The notes under the pieces were generated by a model that searched no databases, had not been told where the DNA came from, and saw only the letters and a list, made by a program, of their open reading frames with translations. A DNA stretch of 64,000 nt from Saccharothrix sp. GTDB taxonomy: Bacteria; Actinomycetota; Actinomycetes; Mycobacteriales; Pseudonocardiaceae. Positions 63,505-64,000 of the stretch are shown here, in pieces. Position 1 is the stretch's first letter; each line of letters starts with the position of its first letter. A program made the translations under genes and the position numbers. Where the stretch lies: assembly GCF_031180885.1 (NCBI RefSeq), contig NZ_JAPSLK010000029.1:1-64000 (forward strand), in the 5' to 3' direction.

Positions 63505-64000
63505 ATGACGTCCGATGAACGTAACCGGAAGACGACGGAGCGCACACGGCTGCTCGCGGCACGGCGGGTGGCGGAGCCGTCGTCGTTGTCGTCGGTCGTC
63601 TTGTCCGCCGTGGAGGCTTTCGGGATTGTGCCTGGTCAGACGGTGTGTGCTTACCTGGCGGTGGGGGGTGAGCCGGGGTCGGCGGAGATGCTCGACGTGC
63701 TGCGGTCGGCGGGGTACCGGGTGCTGCTGCCGATCGTGGTGGGGGCGGCGCCGCTGGACTGGGCGGAGTACGACGGGGTGTTGCGGCCGGGTCCGTACGG
63801 GCTGCGGGAGCCGGCGGGGGCGGTGTTGGGGCCTGCGGCGATCGGGTCGGCGGCGTTGGTGCTGGTCCCGGCGTTGGCGGTGGACCACCGCGGGGTCCGG
63901 TTGGGGCGCGGGGGCGGGCACTACGACCGGTCGTTGCCGCTGGCGCGGTGCCCGAAGGTGGCGGTGGTGCGGGAGTCCGAGTTCGTGCCTTCGCTGCCCG
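63505..64000 (+). CDS. 5-formyltetrahydrofolate cyclo-ligase, 5' part
   Basis: The enzyme converts 5-formyl-THF to methenyl-THF with ATP. The first 165 codons are present and the gene runs off the window. Visible are TRLLAARRVAEPSS near the start, AYLAVGGEPGSAEML, GYRVLLPIV, YGLREPAG, and the phosphate loop RLGRGGGHYDRSL near 133-145, all typical of the family. The ATG at 63505 is the only good start. Its position next to galU matches Rv0992c. Confidence 0.92.
   Translation, partial: MTSDERNRKTTERTRLLAARRVAEPSSLSSVVLSAVEAFGIVPGQTVCAYLAVGGEPGSAEMLDVLRSAGYRVLLPIVVGAAPLDWAEYDGVLRPGPYGLREPAGAVLGPAAIGSAALVLVPALAVDHRGVRLGRGGGHYDRSLPLARCPKVAVVRESEFVPSLP

Noticed and set aside
63490-63921. Minus-strand frame over the folate cyclo-ligase gene
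   Set aside because: The plus strand gives a recognisable cyclo-ligase; the minus frame is Pro/Arg/His-rich antisense.

Overview
The window is very GC-rich chromosomal DNA from a filamentous actinobacterium. Its gene set (RpfB, protein O-mannosyltransferase, Glp/GLPR division proteins, DivIVA-domain proteins, streptogrisin-type protease, many GTG starts) and its abundant short intergenic repeats fit the Pseudonocardiales (Saccharothrix/Actinosynnema/Lentzea type). The genus is an inference. From memory, the core gene order follows the Mycobacterium tuberculosis Rv0992c-Rv1023 region: eno, lpqU, mazG, mfd, glmU, prs, rplY, pth, a pks16-like ligase, ispE, ksgA, rpfB, tatD, metG, rsmI, pmt, GLPR, rimJ, glp, galU and the folate cyclo-ligase. 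Accessory genes and repeats are inserted between these blocks.

1-9.6 kb: the 5' end of enolase, a truncated frameshifted P450 pseudogene, a hydrolase, a TPR protein, an LpqU-like lytic transglycosylase, a Pro/Thr-rich anchored protein, a tricorn-type protease, then mazG coupled to a SurA-like lipoprotein gene. 9.7-20.5 kb: mfd, a frameshifted hydrolase divergent from an HxlR regulator, a collapsed DUF4291 remnant, a sugar-dehydrogenase lipoprotein, an eight-repeat DivIVA-domain protein, an acyl-AMP-ligase-like FadD, pth, and a second DivIVA-repeat protein. 20.5-31 kb: rplY, then prs-glmU, a GGDEF protein, tRNA-Gln(UUG), a membrane-anchored hydrolase, a fatty-acid desaturase with palindromic operators and a TetR gene behind it, and an ABC-F ATPase.

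31-44 kb: ispE, a DUF4184 membrane protein, a methionine importer (metN-metI-metQ) behind a SAM riboswitch, ksgA, rpfB with a readable promoter, metG-tatD, rsmI, and the divergent pmt. 44-59.5 kb is the accessory stretch: an Lrp regulator divergent from a DUF2000/amino-acid permease pair, a membrane Ser/Thr kinase with unusual topology, a TetR with twin operators facing a decayed SDR gene, a 770-base repeat desert with a giant hairpin, a secreted protease, a PHP-UvrD helicase fusion, a PIG-L deacetylase, an unknown protein, an ATPase with an RHIM-like N-terminal motif preceded by a small membrane protein, and two very small proteins. 59.6-64 kb: tRNA-Ala(CGC) with a strong terminator, then the division block GLPR, rimJ-like, glp and galU, divergent from the folate cyclo-ligase gene, which runs off the end.

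The non-coding DNA is unusually structured. One palindromic element family has five copies or fragments. A second element has a 74-base block repeated exactly, there are several tandem repeats, and long perfect hairpins recur. Four genes are broken: P450, hydrolase, DUF4291 and SDR. The best candidates for a little-described system are the RHIM-motif ATPase with its membrane partner, and the proteins made of tandem DivIVA N-terminal modules.
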